From Raphanus sativus (Eukaryota; Streptophyta; Magnoliopsida; Brassicales; Brassicaceae), in the NCBI RefSeq assembly GCF_000801105.2, contig NC_079519.1, positions 9,360,668 through 9,424,667 of the forward strand: a DNA stretch of 64,000 bases, in the 5' to 3' direction. Numbering within the stretch: the stretch's first letter is position 1; each line of letters opens with the position of its first letter. Under the pieces are notes generated by a model. The model was not told the DNA's origin and did not search any database. It saw only the letters and a program-made list of their open reading frames with translations. Of this stretch, positions 11,895-23,730 are shown piece by piece. A program made the position numbers and the translations under genes.

Positions 11895-12000
11895 TGTTTC
11901 CAAGAAAATGATGGGGCTGCACAACGATGGTGTTTTCTTCGAGTGGCGTTTCCAAGAAAATGATGGGGCTGCACAACGATGGTGTCTTCTTCGAGTGGGG
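11895..12000. repeat. 53-bp tandem duplication
   Basis: Two adjacent 53-bp units (11895-11947 and 11948-12000) carry GTTTCCAAGAAAATGATGGG through CTTCGAGTGG. They differ at very few positions, so the duplication is recent. It lies ~450 bp upstream of the DUF1223 start codon. No function is visible. Confidence 0.9.
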
Positions 12001-12457
12001 CCTATTACAAAATGTTTGTTAATAGCTTAGATCACTGGTTCGGCTCTGTACCCTGCCGAGATTTAGACTAACCGGTTCGGTTTACTAAGCGGTGAAAAAG
12101 AGAGTTAGCTGAAAGATTCGCTGACCTGTCATAGATTCATTTGGGACGTGTCACCCAATACTTCCTTGCTTTCAAAGCAATTAACAAATTCTCCAAAGGA
12201 CAGAAACCTAAAACTTTTACAGCTTTTGCCACCAAACGACCAACAATCATTTATTTTAAATATACCAGAGAACAATTAGCTAAAGACACTTGTTGCCGCC
12301 TTTGTCTCTTCACCTCTAGCCTGTAATATCATTCCTCCTCCAATATTTCATTGTTTCTCTGAACATTCTCGCATTTTCTTGGGGAAACATTTCTAATCTT
12401 TTTTGACTTGTTTCTCCCTTTTAGGTGAAGAGGCGTCGGGAACTTTCTCTTCCTCCG

Positions 12458-13793
12458 ATGGCGCCTCGTCTTTTATCTTGTTTCGGCGTCAAAGGATCCT
12501 CAACTTCCACCACCGGAAAAGGCATCTCAGGACATAACGCTGCCGTCGTGGCTGCGGATGTTCCCATTGGTGACGGACCTGTTCTCGTTCAGCTCTTCTC
12601 GTCTCAGGGATGTAAGACTTCTCCTGAGGCCGAGATGCTCGTGTCCCGCCTTGGCCGTGGAGATTTCAACGGTCAGATTCGTCGTGAAGGTGGGTCTGGT
12701 TCTCCGGCTATGGTTCTTGTTTTCCACGTTGATTATTGGGATTACTTGGGGTGGAAGGATCCTTATGGGTCGAGCCAATGGACGGTGAGACAAAAGGCTT
12801 ACATCGAGGCGTTGAATCAAGATACGATGTTCACTCCGCAGTTTGTGGTTCAAGGTCGCGTCCAGTTCCTAGGCAATGAGGAAGAGACTCTGCTCAAGTC
12901 CATCGTCGAAGCGCCTAGGTTTCCTTCTCCGGCGTTTCAGGTGAGTACTTACATAACATTGCCATGTTAATTAATCTATAAGTTGAGGCATCATTAGAAT
13001 AAGTAATTCAGATGTTAGAATCCTCCATTAATATAAATGTTTATGGAATAAGTCTCACATTTTCTACTATATGAATCATCCATTAATATAAATTCTGATT
13101 TTGTCATACATGAATGTTAATGGTTTGGGATCAATGTGTGCTTGTAGCATAACATAACTATATGTATCAAAAGCATTACATCTTTGTGTGTTATTGCATA
13201 TCAGTTTTTGTCTCTCTTACCATAATATAAATTTGATTGTGATCCAAGTTTCTTATTAGGGTTTTCGAGATAAGTTTCGACTCACCATCGAGAAGACCTA
13301 GGAGTTGAAACATTTTTGTATGAAGTAAAAACATAATTGGTTATAAGATCGACACACTAACCCTCTAGATGTGCTTTTAACTACATTGTAGTCAAGGTCA
13401 GTGAAATTGTTATTGGTTTTTCTTATATACCAGGCTACATTCCAAAGACCAACCTCAGAAACCCTTCAAGTATCTCTAACAGGAGCTTTGAGGATGAAAG
13501 TGGACTCGAGTGGGATCGATATAATGGTGGCGTTATACGAGAACGGAATAGTGACTGATTGCCCTCGAGGAGAGAACTCGGGAAGAGTCTTGTCCAATGA
13601 CTACGTTGTAAGAAAGCTAGAAAAGTTATGCACCGTTAAAGATTTAACGGCCAAGAAAACGGTCTCGGAGACGGCGCATTTCACGGTATGGGATGGGTTC
13701 AACAGTGCTAAATGTGGAGTCGCTGTTTTCCTACAGAACACATCTCTTCAAATTTTTGGTACGCAGAGTTTTCAATTGCCTAATGAGATTTGA
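12458..13793 (+). CDS. DUF1223 family protein (thioredoxin-like fold)
   Basis: Two exons, 12458-12940 and 13434-13793, join in phase to give 280 residues. The family is of unknown biochemical role; bacterial and plant members share a thioredoxin-like N-terminal region. Seen here are the family start VLVQLFSSQGC, then KTSPEAE where bacterial members usually have a second Cys, then VFHVDYWDYLGWKDPYGS and TPQFVVQG. The CxxC pair is therefore reduced to a single Cys. The start at 12458 (MAPRLLSCFG) is the first ATG in frame; a good splice acceptor (CCCTTTTAG at 12416-12424) just upstream suggests an intron in the 5' leader. Its position next to CNGC4 matches the Arabidopsis order (At5g54240 next to At5g54250, recalled from memory). 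The gene appears intact. Confidence 0.88.
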
Positions 13794-14167
13794 CCAAAAA
13801 AGAACAAACAAAAATTGTGAATCTAAAGGACATTTTCCCTTTCTTTGTTCGTTCATATTTGTTTTATTAAATCATATGACTTTTTAAACTGCTGAGTGAA
13901 GAACATAGTGTTTCCGATATGTCTTAGTTCGATGCTCTCAACGAAAAATATTAGTTTTAATGCAAAGTTATAACTCGAAAGATCAAATTTGAGTCAGATG
14001 TCCATGACATTGTTATCCTACTAGTTCGTGTTGCATTACCACTCGGACTTCACCTTCTGCATGTTGATTCAAAAAATCTATATTCTTTTGTCAGGATGTA
14101 GTAATTGAAATAATACATAGTGCCATATCTAGAAAATTATTGAAACGTTAGAGCAACCTTATCCACT
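13794..14167. other. 3' flank of DUF1223 gene
   Basis: AT-rich DNA that should contain the DUF1223 3' UTR. No repeat or gene is recognisable. Confidence 0.4.
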
Positions 14168-14169
14168 GT

Positions 14170-14400
14170 TACCCACACAAGTGTGGCCGAATGGTAAAGC
14201 GGAATTGTAAAAGTGTTAAACATTGTGAATTCAAAATCTACCATTTCAAATATGTCCACTTGTGTGTTCATACGACATTGATATCAGATTTCTATTGCGA
14301 TCATGTGAGTGTCTGTTTGACATCAGTAAACCCATTTCTATAAGATTAATCGATTGTGACTCATACTCCAAACTAAAAAAATCTCTTTATCCACTATCAA
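14170..14400 (+). mobile_element. possible tRNA-derived SINE
   Basis: GTGGCCGAATGGTAAAGCGG at about 14182 resembles the A box and D-arm of a tRNA-Leu/Ser gene. About 40 bp downstream GTGAATTCAAAATC resembles a decayed B box. No full cloverleaf can be drawn, so a functional tRNA gene is unlikely. A SINE head directly beside the LINE is a reasonable reading, but the body and 3' tail are not certain. Confidence 0.35.
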
Positions 14401-14476
14401 CGACGAAAATGACCTTTTCCTTTCTATGTCTTTTTTTTTTTGTCAACAATTTGCTTCCTTCATAAACTAAAAGATA

Positions 14477-17400
14477 TCACACAATGTTTTGCAAAGACAG
14501 AGAAGCAAGAGCATCCTTAGCAAGACGATCTGCTACAACATTTACAGTGCGAGGAATTAACACAAAAGATAAGGTAGTGAAGAGAGGAATGAGGTGGCTG
14601 ATATCAAATAAAAGCTCCGCTATCTCGTTCAGAACCGACCCTGATCGCAGGGCTGAAACTAGGACGCTTGAATCCGACAATATATGTAGCTTTGAGACTC
14701 CCTTCCTTGAAGCCTCTTGCAATGCCTCCCGTATGGCGAGGGCTTCCGCTGTTAATGCTGATCCGATAAACCTGCGAGATGCTGCACCTTGAAACTCCAA
14801 GTGATTCTTCTTGTCCTGAAAAAACCAACCAAATCCAGCACAATATGAATCAGCATTCCAAGCTCCATCTACCGAACATGTCGGAATATCTTGCTTAATA
14901 GCTCCAAATTTGCTTTTTGAAGGAAGCTCATTTGTTACAGGTTTTTCCTTTGCTAACTCCCATTCTTTAGCATCTCTAACAGCCTTTGATAGGATTTTCT
15001 CAGCTGTGTACACTTTGCTTTCAAAGAGTCTCTTGTTCCTTGCTGTCCAAATGTTCCAAAAGATCCATGGGGACAGGGGAGAACAAGTGAGGCTTGAAGG
15101 TGGTAGATTAATCACTTTTGGTAGTAGAGTGAGCATCTGACGGAGATCGCTTGGGGGAAAGGCTTGAGCATGTGTTCCCGTCAGGAAGAGAGGCGCCTGC
15201 TCCCAAGTCTTTTGCGCAAAAGGAAGAGGAAGAGCATATGAGTAATCGTTTCCACCTTTCCACAAACTTTGCATTCTGGAGCCACTTCAATTCCTCTTCG
15301 GAGCAGGAGATCCGCAACAAGGAGAGCCTCATTCAACGCCCTCCATAAGAAGTGTTGTAACTTCCCTGGTGTGTCCAACCGCCAGACATGCTTAACCCAT
15401 TCAAAGCCAAACGGTAATTGGTGCTGCTCAATGAGGTTGGCCATTTTATAGCCAGTCTTTGTTGTGTAGTTTCCTTTGCATTCTCCTAACCAGACCATCT
15501 TATCTGGTGGTTTTAGAGCACTGGGAATTAGTTGTCTGATAAGCTCCTCATACTGAGGTAAATGCAATCGCACCATAGGCAATTCCACTCGTTAGACTCT
15601 TGAAGGAGGAGGTCTCTCACTCTGAGCTGTTGGTTTTCAAGTGTTGGCGGACCAATGGGGATTAGGGGTTTTGATATGGAGAGCCACGGGTCATACCACC
15701 CCGAAATATTTTCTCCATCCCCTACCAAATAGCCTAACCCTTTTTTTAGGACTTCCTTGCCTTCCATTATTCCTGTCCAGCCATGCGATGCGGTTTGCTT
15801 CTGCGTGCTCTCCATAAAGGAGCAGTCTGGAAAGTACTTGCCTTTTAAGACCTGTGAAAGTAAAGCTTCCGGATTGTTCATGATACGCCATCCCAATTTA
15901 GCTAGTAAGGAGTCATTGAATGATTCCGAATCCTTAAAGCCTAATCCTCCAACACACTTGGGTGTGGCCATTCTGTCCCAGGAAACCCACGCCATCTTGT
16001 GTTTATCAGGTGTACTATCCCACCAAAATCGGGTAACACTACAAGAAATATCAACATTGTTAGCTCACGATAAACGCTATAGTAGAGATTTCATAGCGTT
16101 TTACGATCTGCTATGTCATCGGCAGCCATCATAGGTACCCCTTTTACGATAGCACTTTTCAGTGACGCTATTTAATGTTTCATACGATAGCAATAGTTTA
16201 ATGCTGTTATTTATTTTAATATAACATTATTTTTTTGTTACAAATTGATTAGGATTCGTATAGTTGTGCTATGATAGATCTTTATATAATAAATCAAAAA
16301 ATAATTATAATAATAATAAAATAATTGAAAACTAAATCAAAAATTAATTTATACTGAAAATGAAATAAATTTTATTTATAAATTAAAAATGGGTTACAAA
16401 TTAATTTGGGTTTACATTACTAAACCAGAAATTAAAAATAAACTTAGACCACTACAATTTCCCTAACCCGGTTTACACTAAACCAAATCTAAAAGGAAAA
16501 AAAAAACTAAACCTAAAAAACTAAGACTGCAGCGGCCGCCTCCTCCACGGCCTTGCAGCCCTTTCCCCTCTTCCAACAGCCATGAGTTTACCTCCTCCTG
16601 GCCGCCGTCCTCAAGCCGCCATGAATCTTGCCTACTCCAACCACCATGATCCTTGAGTCCTCACCTATCTTTACCAAAAACAAAATAAAATCAGATTCAT
16701 AAGAGGAAAACAGATACGAAAAGGGAGAGAGGGAGAGAGGTTGACAATGGTGGTGGTGGTGATGGGAGGGCGAACGTGGTGGTGGTGGTGGGAGGGAGAT
16801 CGCGGTGGTGGTGGTGGGGGTGCGATGCGATGGGAGTGATGGGAGACGAAGACGATGGGAGAAAGATGGGAGAGATGAGAGAGGCGCGGAGAGAGATAGG
16901 AGTGATGAGAGAAACAGTAAGCTTGGAGAGAGATGGGAGTGATGAGAGATATGAGATATGAGAGATGAGAATGAAGAAGAAGATGGAGTCTCAGATCTGT
17001 CGTGGAGAAAAGAGAGATAGAGGGAGAAAAAATAAAAATTAAAAGGAATAAAGTTCAACCCTTAGATCTAATTTAATCCAACGGTTCAGAAGTGTGATCC
17101 GTGTATCTCAATCTGATTGGTCAGAAAAGTTTGTTTTTTCTGTTTCTATTTTTGTTTTTGTTTTGTCCTTTAATATTTGATAATTTGTTTTGCAAATAAT
17201 TTCTTTAGTTATATCTTATTTCAGAATTTATATTCTGTAGGTTATAGTTTAAATCTAAAGTTTATTTTGAACATAGTAAATTATTATTTATTTACGAATT
17301 GATGTATAATTAAGTTTGAATATATTAGATTAATATCAAAATTATGATTTTGGTCATCATTTTTAAAATTTATATGCTTACACAGAAATCTGATATATAA

Positions 17401-20400
17401 TTCATTTATAAATTTGTTTGTTTGATTCAAAAGTTGAAATTTTTTAAATTTAGATTTTTTGGTTTATAAAAAACATTATGATTAAGAAAAGTTTAGTTTT
17501 GTGATTTAAAGTTTGGATGTTGGAAATGAGATTTAGGATTAAAATTTAGTATTTTGGATTAAAATTGGAAAATAATAGATTTGAAGACTAGATACAATAT
17601 TTATAGTCAAATATTTAACAATCTAGATTTTAGGTTTATATTTAGAGTATTGAAAGTATAGTTTATGTTTGAAGTTTGAAGTTAGGAGTTAGGATATAGA
17701 ATTTGATTAAAGATTAAAGATTTGTGTTTAAGAGATTATAGTTTTAAGATTAAAAATATTAAATTTTGAGTTTAATTTTAAGATTTGAAGTTATAATATG
17801 AAAATATTATATTTATAAAGGTTGTCTTAAGAGTTTAGGGTTTAAAACCATGCTTAGAGTTTAAAACATGTTTAGGATTAGGAGTTCGAATAGCTTTTCT
17901 TAGCATTATAAAAATGCTATTACATGTTTTTGATAGCATTACTAAAGTCGCTTCAATATTATCTTTGGCGCTTGAATCTCATTTCCCGGTAAATATTGAC
18001 GGAATCGATGACTTTAAATTCCCGCTCAATTAATTTTTAAAATAACATTAGTTAAGTGTCATTTTAGGTTTCGCTCTACCATAGCGTTTATCTAACGCTA
18101 TTATAAAATACGAAAATATTTAACTTATCTACGATAACAGTTCAGTAAAACGTGCTATAATAATCTGCTATCAATGTAGACTTTTTTTGTAGTGTAAGGA
18201 CCGATTGAATGCGCTTACACAGAGATTTTGGGATCTTGAAGCTTAACATGGAGTAGTTGGGGAGCGCCGAAAGAACGGTTTGTAGTATGACATGCTTCCC
18301 CGCTCCTGACAAAAATTTAGTAGGCCAAGACTGAGCTCGTTGGCGGATTTTGTCCACCAGTCCCGTAAACACATCCTTCTTCTTCCTCCCAAAAGTCTCT
18401 GGAAGCCCTAGGTACTTTCCCATTCCATCCTCTTTATCAATTCCTATCGGTGCTTGTACTCAGCTCTTTATCTCTGATGGCGTCTTGGAGGAGAATGAAA
18501 CTGTCGATTTCTCCAGGTTAATACACTGACCGGAACATGCTTCATATTTTTTGAGGATCCTCATTAGAGAGGTACAATTCCTTTACACTGGTGCCACTAA
18601 AGAAGACTGTGTCATCACCAAACAAAAGGTGGTTAATGAAAGGGCATCCTCGTGCGACTTGCAAACCCTTGAACCGTCCCAATTGTTGCTCTTTCATGCA
18701 TAGACCAGTGAGGACCTCAGCACATAAGATGAACAGATACGGGGATAACGGGTCTCCTTGGCGCAGTCCCCGGTGTGGTTGGACCTGACCATAGGGTTCT
18801 CCGTTAATGAGGTACGAATAGGAGACAGTAGTGACACACTCCATCACCCAATTCACCCATACTGGATCAAATCCCAGTTGCAGGAGGACCCTCTCGAGAA
18901 AATCCCACTCTATCCGGTCGTACGCCTTGCTCATATCAGTCTTTACAACCATGGCACACCGTTTCATTGCTTCTGAGATCTTCAGGTATTGTAGGGTCTC
19001 GTGTGTAATCAGGATGTTGTCTGTGATAGATCTTCCCGGGACAAACGCTGACTGCTGCTTGGGCACAATGAGATCGATTGAACCGTTGTAGGTGCAGTGT
19101 GAGGATCTTTGCAACAATTTTGTATCGAACATTGCAAAGCGCAATGGGACGGAACTCAAAGGGGCTCTTTGCACTTGGAACTTTAGTGTCCATCTTCCCC
19201 GACAAGAAGAACTCTCTGACCTCCCAGCAGATATCCTCCCCTATCACATTCCAGAACGAGTGGTAGAAACCTGATGAGAACCCATCGGGTCCCAGCGCTT
19301 TTTCCGCATTTATATCCAGAACTGCTCGATGGATCTCAAGATCAGACATGATGACAGTAAGAGCTTGATTAGTTTCTTGCGAAATGCATCATGAGATGAC
19401 TTCCCCCACTGTCGCTAACCCCGTTGAACCAACAGAAGTGAATAGGTTTGAATAGTAATCAGCAAAGACCCCACCGATTTCAGCCTCCTCATGGAATGCA
19501 ACTCCCATCTCATTCTCGATAGTAGTCAGCCGATTATATGATCTCATACACTTGGTGACCGCATGAAAGTAATCGCTGTTGCGATCCCCTCCTTGCAGCC
19601 ACTGTACTCGACTTCTTTGCCGCCAAAACTGCTCTTCCTCTTTATAGGCTTTACTGAACTGTTGAGAGATCTCTTAAATTCAGCCAGGAGAAGGTTCCCC
19701 TGAGGAAAGGCGCTCCTCTAAGCTAGTCTGTAGCTCCACAATCGCTTTGGCACTATTCTCCTTTTTGAGTTTGAACCAACGAATCAGTTCATTACGACAG
19801 TGCTTTATTTTATCCTCCACTTGCTCCAAGACCTCCTTTCTCCATGCTTCCTCAATTATCCCTTTAGCTTCCGGCAGGTCCTTTATGCTCCGATCATATC
19901 GAAATAAGCGTCTTCGTTTTTTCTTGGAGGTATCTAGGAAGGTGACCAAAGGGCGGTGGTCTGAGCCCTCAAACATGCGGTAATCACAGCGGCCTGACGG
20001 GAATAAATCTGTCCAAGCGCAGTTTGCTAACGAGCGATCAAGACGGGTCTTAATGAAGTGGATACATCTTTGACCCCTCCAGGACAGTGGATTGCCTATA
20101 TGCTTCACATCCCATAAGCCATTTTCAGAGACGAAACCACGAAATGGGATGAAAGAGCCCTCACATCTTTCTCGTCCTCCCACCTTCTCTATGTTATCCA
20201 GGATGTCATTAAAGTCACCTGACAGTAGCCAGGCAGTATCTCTATCTCTTCCAATATGGGAGATTGATTTCCAGAACGCAGCCCGGTGCTCCTATTGTGG
20301 CATTCCATAAATTAAAGTTATATAGAAGTCGACTTTCTTTACCTTCAGTTTGGCATCAATGAAGTGAGGAGTTGCTTCAAGGATGTCGAGTGAGAAGCCT

Positions 20401-20640
20401 GATTTCCAGAATAACGCTAGGCCTCCGCTGAGCCCAATTGGAGGGACTGTAAAGTGATGTTCATAACCGAGGAATCGCAATTCCGAGAGCACAAAGTCAT
20501 CTTGATTCTTGGTCTCCATAAGAAAGAGAATGTCCGGGGAAAGTGTCTTTTTAATTTCCCGGATCCTTGGAACTGTCAGATCTCCTCCCAGTCCTTAACA
20601 GTTCCAGCACACGAGTGCTAAGGAATCGGGTTTTGCGGAT
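14477..20640 (-). pseudogene. LINE ORF2: endonuclease, reverse transcriptase, RNase H
   Basis: Reading down the minus strand: the endonuclease has WNC then a stop (20597-20595) where the family has WNCQG, followed by the catalytic FLMETKN and GDFNDIL, with a further stop at 20294-20292 between them. Reverse transcriptase blocks include AEKALGPDGF, QSAFVPGRSITDN, GLRQGDPLSPYLF and FGDD (usually FADD), with a frameshift near 19075. A CACTA element interrupts the frame at 18195/16037. Past it come AWVSWDRMATPK, a zinc-binding CKVCGK..H segment (~15330-15280) and RNase H with [18 protein letters not shown] and SDSS, ending at 14477. Product: the reverse-transcription enzyme of the LINE. It is non-functional because of stops, frameshifts and the insertion. 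Confidence 0.85.
16038..18194. mobile_element. CACTA (En/Spm-type) nonautonomous element
   Basis: The 2157-bp element begins CACTACAAGAAATATC and ends TTTTTTTGTAGTG, the diagnostic CACTA termini. It is flanked by the 3-bp duplication TAA (16035-16037 and 18195-18197). Subterminal DNA is rich in AACGCTAT/ATAGCG motifs in both orientations. Taking out the element and one TAA restores an uninterrupted LINE reading frame (RIQSVL then TRFWWDST). No transposase is seen. The interior holds a purine/pyrimidine-biased low-complexity block (16530-17060). Confidence 0.93.
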
Positions 20641-22344
20641 TTCGAAAATCCGCACGACGCTTCCTTATTGCCGGAACCTGCACCATAGCCGGTGGATTTT
20701 GTGCCCGAGAACCAGGTAAATTATCAGTCGTCTCTCTTTCTACACAGAGCCGCTTGCGTGCTTGATTCGCAGACCGAGTAGTCATTTGTTTAGACAGTCT
20801 CGTGCTTTGAAGAGGACTTCTGTTGAATCTGGCTTTAGGTGCCTTCTTCGCCTGAGTTGCTGGTTTAGCTGGGTTTTTCTCTTCACTGCCAACTTGCCAG
20901 TAGCCTGCTTTTTGCTCGCAGAAGCTCTTGGTGTTTTTGTTAAAGCCCCTGGCGGAGTTCCAATACGCAGAGTCGCAGGAACCCTCTGACATGAGCTAGG
21001 GTTCTCCTCTGGTGATCTCTGAATTCTCTTACTTCCCGAACTTCCTTCATTTAATTTATTACGAAGGTCTTCTTGCTCATAGGTGACCTCTACATCTTGC
21101 AGACGGGCTAAGAGAGAGCTCGAGAGGCCTCCCGATCTCTGTTGTTCTTGTTGAGGGAGCTCCACCCTTTCAAGTGTTGATCGTCGTTCCACAGACTGAC
21201 TGGTGACTTCACCACGTTCTGAAATAACCGGTAGTTCCAGCGGGGTTCTAGGTGGGTTCGGGGGAGGGGTCCTTGAGGATTGAGAGTAGTGAGACCTGTC
21301 AGATGGAAGATGATGGTCTCTAGAGGAGCGTGTAGGGGAGCGGTCTCGAAGCTCTCTCCTTTCAAAGGAGACTCGCTGCTGATGGTGCCTTTGACGTGAT
21401 TCAGATGCCCTCTCTGCTGGTCTTGTATCATATGCAGAGTGGTGTCGCGTAGCTTCGTCATACTGTCTCCTCTCCGAGTACACAAGGCGAGAAGTAGCTG
21501 ATCATTGTGAGCGGGGGAGGTCCTCTCTCTGGTAAGCTCCAGAGTGCCTCGTTTGATTAGAGGAGGTCCGCCGATGATCCTGTATGCGTCTATGATCTTC
21601 AATGCTCCTTAATGTATTTTGTTGACTGATTCCCAAAGAGTGGGTAGAGTTGCGTTCTGAAGCTGGCTTTGTGGGGCAGTCGTCAACCTCATGGAAGAGG
21701 GAATAGCAGTAGAAGCATTGTTTCTGCAGATTTTCATATTCCAAGTCCACAGTAAAGGCCTCTCCCGACTGAAGTTGGACTGGTAGATGTATTTCTAGGC
21801 TGCGAAGGCATTCTACATCAATACGCACTCTGCCTTGAGGAACATCTTCATCAATTCTGGGGCCTATCTCATTCCCAAGAGTTTGTAAAACCTGATGAGT
21901 CCAGAGGTGGAGAGGTAATCCATGGATATTAATCCAGAAAGGAGTGTGCTTGGGGAAGGAGTTGGAGATTATCGGCTCCCATCGCTGCAGAATAACCATC
22001 CACCGCTTGTAATGGAATGGGGTTCGCCTCATGACCGATAGGATGGCTTCCTCCGTTTCGAACTTGACTTGGAAGAGGTCCGGTCCGAGAGTTCTTCCTG
22101 TGACAGCAGTTTCTAGGTTCCAGAATTGTATGAGCCAATCTAGAACCCACTGAGGTTTTTGTACCGTGGGCTTTGTGACCCGACCTAAGAGAGTGAGCTT
22201 GTTATCTTCTATAAGATCCGAGTTATCGCTTGCAGGGAGCAGAACAGGGGCTCTCCGACCTTGTGTAGAAGATTTCCGATCCATGGATTTAGAAGCCTCT
22301 GGTACCCATTTTCCTTTCTCGGATCTTGAGTATCGATGCGCCAT
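20618..22344 (-). pseudogene. LINE ORF1, gag-like nucleic-acid-binding protein
   Basis: The N-terminal part (22344 down to 21502) reads as a DUF4283-type protein with the conserved TPFWINIHGLPLHLW and a CCHC-like knuckle (C-Y-C with a following H and C near residues 225-240). This family binds LINE RNA. The reading then shifts frame near 21490 into a Ser/Arg-rich tail (21483-20782) and shifts again before ending at 20618. The start at 22344 is the first ATG with the family-like lead. At least two frameshifts are needed, so the ORF is broken. Confidence 0.75.
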
Positions 22345-22843
22345 GCCGGAGTGAGCAGTTGACCTTTGGATGACTGAGAATAGAGCCTTACCACCAAGGT
22401 AGGATAATCGAGCGTCGCAGTGTAGACTGAGACAGAGACTTCCGAAGTAGATAAAGCAGCTTCACCACAGTAGTAAGAGAAGGCGTCGTTGAGGTCCTCA
22501 GTATCGAGGAAAGGAAGAAATAATTTTGCTTTAGTTTGAGATGTCGCTTCCAGAGAACACCAGATCTACTGAAACTCGTACTCCAAACGCCATTTCTAAC
22601 ACCGTAGAACTAGTCACCATGAGACGGAGATTGTAATCGGTGAAAATCTTCCTCTCCGGTGGACAGGTACGGTGGTCACAGGCGTAATTAGGCGACAGAG
22701 CTGCGGAGGAGGGGTGTAGATCTAAGCTTTTGAAATTACTTCGAAAAACGTGCCTGCGAGAAACTTTCGCCGCACGTGCATCTCACCTTCATTCAACAAA
22801 ACTACAAAAGCTTAGTTTATATTTTTTTTTCCTTTCTGTGTCT

Positions 22844-23404
22844 AAGAATAATTTATGGATGGGTAAAAAAAGTTAGATAAACGAACCATTTGAATATATA
22901 TTTCTTTTTTTTGTAGCCGCATCAATCAAATTATTTCCTGAATCACGCAAACATTTTGTTTTTGTTATAAAATTCAAACCTTCGGTTTAGAAACCGAATT
23001 ATGTTTTTCGTTTGGCGGATCTAGCTACGCATAAGCGAATTTTGTTGTGTATCTGGTCCAAAATCAGAGCAATTCTTTATGTTTCATGTGTTATCTCTGG
23101 GTTTTGGATTGAATCAAATAAATCTCGGGTCTTAGGGAGCTATTCTTTTGGTCTCCCTTTCGTGTATTTTATTATATTCCGATTAGTTTGAATTGGTTTA
23201 TCTTTGTCATAGGATAAGCTTCTGCCTTTTTCCTTGGATATCAGTCTTCACTGGACTTTGTCTTTGCCGGTAATGGACTTGTAGTAAAGCTGTCATGTTG
23301 GAAAGGATGGAGTTGATGATGGGTTAAAATTCGATTGATTCATATAGGACTCAGTAGAGTTGGCGTCCTTATGTACGGTCCGACAAAGAATCCTACACCG
23401 AATC
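22844..23404. other. intergenic, nothing recognised
   Basis: T-rich sequence between the LINE and the probable solo LTR. No gene or repeat boundary could be supported. Confidence 0.4.
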
Positions 23405-23688
23405 TGTCACATCCCGGTCCGCCGGTATGTGGGTTTCCTTGTTTTATTAATTTGGTCCAATTTTTTTTAAAGAAGAATGGACTTCTCTACGGTCCATTAG
23501 GGTCAAGACCTAGGGGTTTCTTTCTTATAAATAGGAGACTTTCCCTTCTTCTTTCTCTCATTTAGAAATCAGAGCGAAACTCTACAGATTTCCAGAGAGA
23601 TCTGAAGGCCCTAGCCGTCAACGTTTCTTCTTTTCTCTTCTCTCTTGGCTGATCTCTCTCTCTCTCTCTCTCTTGTTCTCTCTTGGCT

Positions 23689-23730
<42 letters not shown>

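Larger units (their letters stand above)
14432..22826 (-). mobile_element. L1-type LINE, split by a CACTA element
   Basis: On the minus strand the order is ORF1 (DUF4283 and zinc-knuckle protein), AP endonuclease, reverse transcriptase, zinc-binding segment and RNase H, the layout of plant L1/Ta11-type LINEs. A run of ten to eleven T at 14431-14441 is the poly(A) tail of the minus-strand element. A 17-bp near-identical flank pair (14415-14431 and 22827-22843, TTTTCCTTTCTRTGTCT with one mismatch) is a plausible target-site duplication and would make the element full length, about 6.2 kb without the nested insertion. Several stops and frameshifts make it inactive. Confidence 0.85.

Noticed and set aside
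14182..14240. Possible tRNA-Leu/Ser gene
   Set aside because: An A-box-like sequence is present, but no acceptor stem, anticodon arm or full T-arm can be formed; kept only as a possible SINE head.
16588..17058. 156-residue Ser/His/Pro-rich frame on the minus strand
   Set aside because: Low-complexity CT/ACC repeats inside the CACTA element; no recognisable protein.
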